From the NCBI GenBank assembly GCA_023129715.1, contig JAGMBO010000003.1, positions 1-64,000 of the forward strand: a stretch of DNA of 64,000 bases. The letters run 5' to 3'. Positions 61,955 through 64,000 of the stretch are shown here, one piece after another. Under the pieces are notes generated by a model. It had not been told where the DNA came from and did not search any database. It saw nothing but the letters and a program-made list of their open reading frames with translations. The position numbers were made by a program, and so were the translations under genes. Source of the stretch: Candidatus Eiseniibacteriota bacterium. Its GTDB lineage: Bacteria; Eisenbacteria; RBG-16-71-46; CAIMUX01; WJJG01. Each line of letters starts with the position of its first letter. Position 1 is the first letter of the stretch.

Positions 61955-62970
61955 TGGTCTACCGGGCCAAGGCGCCGCTGCGGATCAGCTTCTGTGGGGG
62001 GGGGACCGACGTCTCCCCCTATCCGGAGGAGCGCGGCGGATGTGTGCTCTCGACGACGATCGACAAGTATGCCTGGGCGAGCCTCTACCCGCGCGAGGAG
62101 GCACGCATCGAGATCGCCTCGCGCGACTATGGCTTGCGCCGTTCCTATCCGCTTGGCGAGCTCACCTTCGATGGGGAGCTCGACCTCGCCAAGGGGGTGC
62201 TCAACCACTTCGCCGGGCCGGCGCAGGGGTTGCCCAGCGGCGCGGAGATCTTCACCCACAGTGATGCGCCCCCGGGCAGTGGATTGGGGTCCTCGTCGAC
62301 GATGGTGGCGACGCTGGTCGGAGTCACCGCCGAGTGGCTGCGGATCCCGCTGACCCACTACGAAATCGCCGAGACGACTTACAAGATCGAGCGCCTCGAC
62401 GTGCGTCTCAGCGGCGGGCGACAGGACCAGTACGCGGCCACCTTTGGGGGATTCAATTTCATCGAGTTCCATGCCGACCACACGATCGTCAATCCCCTGC
62501 GCGTTCCCCAGGAGACGACCAACGAATTGGAGTATCATCTGCTGCTCGTCTACACCGGTGCCACCCGGACCTCCGCGCACATCGTCGATACGCAGATGGA
62601 CCGCTATCGCCGGGGCGAGCGCAGTGCAGTCAGCGGACTCGACGAGTTGAAGCACCTGGCGGTAGAGTTGAAGAACCTGCTGCTGCGCGGCCGGCTCGAC
62701 GACTTCGGCCGCATGCTCCATCAGGCCTGGGAGGCCAAGAAGCAGCTGGCCGATGCGATTACCAACGGAACGATCGATGAGCTCTACGCGGCGGCCCGTG
62801 AATGCGGGGCGTTGGGCGGCAAGATCCTCGGTGCGGGCGGCGGCGGACACCTGCTGGTCTACTGTCCGATTGCCAAGAAGATGGACATCGCGGTGGAGAT
62901 GGAACGGCGGGGTGGCCGGGTGATCCCGTTTGCCTTCGAGGGGCGCGGCCTGCAGACCTGGCGCGTGTAA
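61954..62970 (+). CDS. hddA: GHMP kinase, D-glycero-alpha-D-manno-heptose-7-phosphate kinase-like (HddA)
   Basis: This is a 338-residue GHMP kinase. The start RAKAPLRISFCGGGTDVSPYP is diagnostic of HddA-type kinases. The ATP loop is PPGSGLGSSSTMVATLVG. The third motif is KILGAGGGGHLLVYCP. It should phosphorylate heptose-7-phosphate at C1 in the GDP/ADP-heptose route to surface glycans or LPS core. The start overlaps the nucleotidyltransferase stop (TGATG). gmhA and gmhB, needed for the rest of the pathway, are not in the window. Confidence 0.9.
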   Translation: MVYRAKAPLRISFCGGGTDVSPYPEERGGCVLSTTIDKYAWASLYPREEARIEIASRDYGLRRSYPLGELTFDGELDLAKGVLNHFAGPAQGLPSGAEIFTHSDAPPGSGLGSSSTMVATLVGVTAEWLRIPLTHYEIAETTYKIERLDVRLSGGRQDQYAATFGGFNFIEFHADHTIVNPLRVPQETTNELEYHLLLVYTGATRTSAHIVDTQMDRYRRGERSAVSGLDELKHLAVELKNLLLRGRLDDFGRMLHQAWEAKKQLADAITNGTIDELYAAARECGALGGKILGAGGGGHLLVYCPIAKKMDIAVEMERRGGRVIPFAFEGRGLQTWRV

Positions 62971-62979
62971 GTCTGATCG

Positions 62980-64000
62980 ATGAACATCGTCTACATCGGC
63001 ACGGCATACCCGATGCGGGGGGGCATTGCCCACTTCAACGCGATTCTCGCGCGGGAGCTGGCGCAACGGCACACCGTGCGTTTTCTCTCCTTCACCCGCC
63101 AATACCCGGGTCTGCTCTTTCCCGGAAAGACGCAGTACGTGGCCGATGCAGAGGCGGCCGCCTCCGTGCGCATGGAGGCTGAACCGGTGCTCGATTCGAT
63201 CGCCCCCTGGAGTTGGTGGCGGACGGCGCGGTGGGCGCTGGAGGCCGACCCCGATCTGCTCCTGTTCAAGTACTGGATGCCCTTCTTCGCGCCCGCCTTC
63301 GGTACGATTGCCCGTCTGGTGAGGCGGCGGCGGCCGGTGCGCGTCGTTTTCGTCTGCGACAACATCATTCCGCATGAGCGCTCGCCGATCGATCTTCCGC
63401 TCACCCGCTATGCGTTGCGGGCGGTCGATGGCTTCGTCGTCATGTCGGCATCGGTGCGCGATGATCTTCTGGCCCTGAGACCGCAAGCGCCCTGGAAGCT
63501 GGTGCCCCATCCGATCTACAACATCTTCGGTGAGCGCATCCCCAAGGCCGAGGCGCGCCGCCGGCTGGGACTGGAGCCGGGGCCGCTCTTGCTCTTCTTC
63601 GGCTACGTGCGGGCCTACAAGGGACTCGACCTGCTGCTGCGGGCCTTGCCTCGCATCCGCGCCCGTGTGCCCGCCCGGCTGCTGGTGGCAGGTGAGTTCT
63701 ACGAGGGCGAGGCCCGCTACCGGCGCCTGGCCGGTGAGTTGGGGATCACCGATGCGGTGCACTTCTGTTCCGACTACATCCCCGAGCAGGACGTGGCGGC
63801 CTACTTCTCGGCCGCCGATGTCACCGTGCTGCCCTACCGCTCGGCGACCCAGAGTGGAATCGTGCAGGTTGCCTACCAACTCGACACTCCCGTGATCTGC
63901 ACCGACGTCGGGGGGTTGGCCGAGGTCGTCCCCGATGGGAGCAGCGGGTTTGTCGTACCGCCCGATGATATCGAGGCCCTGGCGGACGCCGTGATCCGGT
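62980..64000 (+). CDS. Family 4-type glycosyltransferase, cut by the window end
   Basis: At least 340 residues are visible, and the gene continues past 64000. It is a GT-B glycosyltransferase. The N-terminal domain begins IVYIGTAYPMRGGIAHFNAIL. The C-terminal domain shows LLLFFGYVRAYKGLDLLLRAL, the donor-site region DVTVLPYRSATQSGIVQVAY and ICTDVGGLAEVVPDGSSGF (the E-x7-E-like segment of GT4). It starts 9 bp after hddA, so it likely adds a sugar to the glycan that uses the activated heptose. Donor and acceptor are unknown. Confidence 0.9.
   Translation, partial: MNIVYIGTAYPMRGGIAHFNAILARELAQRHTVRFLSFTRQYPGLLFPGKTQYVADAEAAASVRMEAEPVLDSIAPWSWWRTARWALEADPDLLLFKYWMPFFAPAFGTIARLVRRRRPVRVVFVCDNIIPHERSPIDLPLTRYALRAVDGFVVMSASVRDDLLALRPQAPWKLVPHPIYNIFGERIPKAEARRRLGLEPGPLLLFFGYVRAYKGLDLLLRALPRIRARVPARLLVAGEFYEGEARYRRLAGELGITDAVHFCSDYIPEQDVAAYFSAADVTVLPYRSATQSGIVQVAYQLDTPVICTDVGGLAEVVPDGSSGFVVPPDDIEALADAVIR

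Noticed and set aside
61858-63879. A 673-codon open frame on the minus strand
   Set aside because: It lies antisense to three clear genes (nucleotidyltransferase, GHMP kinase, glycosyltransferase). High GC makes antisense frames open. The translation has no domain and is rich in Arg/Gly/His.

Overview
The window is GC-rich, gene-dense bacterial DNA with short gaps and many 1-17 bp gene overlaps. Three kinds of evidence point to a Gram-negative from the FCB superphylum, probably an uncultivated lineage such as Eisenbacteria or Krumholzibacteriota. First, secreted proteins end in FlgD-Ig/type-IX-like C-terminal domains (C25 protease, Asp-box propeller, one DUF362 protein, two decayed genes). 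Second, there is a GldA/F/G-type ABC system. Third, heptose genes imply an outer-membrane glycan. This placement is an inference from gene content. I saw no rRNA, tRNA, CRISPR array, transposase or prophage.

Layout. 0-5 kb: a polytopic TPR membrane protein, the site-2 protease RseP, a tandem degenerate receiver protein and a small membrane protein. 5-9 kb: a gingipain-type C25 protease of lower GC, the decayed 3' end of another secreted-protein gene, and a nitroreductase. 9-14 kb: a minus-strand ABC operon (gldA, gldF, gldG, DUF4340). 14-18 kb: a complete TRAP transporter with a TatT-type component, behind a good sigma70-like promoter. 18-20 kb: a broken secreted-protein gene. 20-23 kb: lexA, dinB and a DUF72 gene behind a Gram-positive-type LexA box. 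23-28 kb: a GT-C type membrane protein, an Asp-box propeller protein and a DUF1460 protein.

28-37.5 kb, minus strand: the widespread housekeeping cluster tilS-hpt-ftsH-folP-cdaA, preceded by a tightly overlapping group (Maf/YceF, sodium:solute symporter, SpoU methyltransferase). 37.8-43 kb: a KaiC-like ATPase fused to a dead receiver and a dead GGDEF-like domain, small ORFs, an ECF-like sigma factor, an aminotransferase and a membrane protein. 43-49 kb: a secreted papain-like protease, an orphan DNA methyltransferase, a SAM methyltransferase and a membrane-embedded spermidine-synthase-like protein.

49-55.6 kb, minus strand: the most unusual part. It is an AmmeMemoRadiSam locus (radical SAM enzyme plus a Memo-AMMECR1 fusion) with two DUF362 proteins and a two-domain glycosyltransferase. 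The radical SAM enzyme and both DUF362 proteins carry twin-arginine export signals, and the Memo-AMMECR1 fusion has an N-terminal export-like segment. The system therefore looks built for the cell envelope. The biochemical function of AmmeMemoRadiSam is not established, so this is the best candidate for an undescribed system here.

55.8-64 kb: RNase H, a small secreted EF-hand protein with a perfect TATAAT promoter and a long leader, a protease-dead HtrA-TPR protein, two adjacent GAPDH paralogues, then a heptose activation pair (nucleotidyltransferase and HddA-type kinase) and a glycosyltransferase cut by the window end.

A recurring theme is catalytic domains that have lost key residues: three receiver domains, one GGDEF, one HtrA, one spermidine synthase, an altered PRPP loop in Hpt and an altered RHR motif in CdaA.
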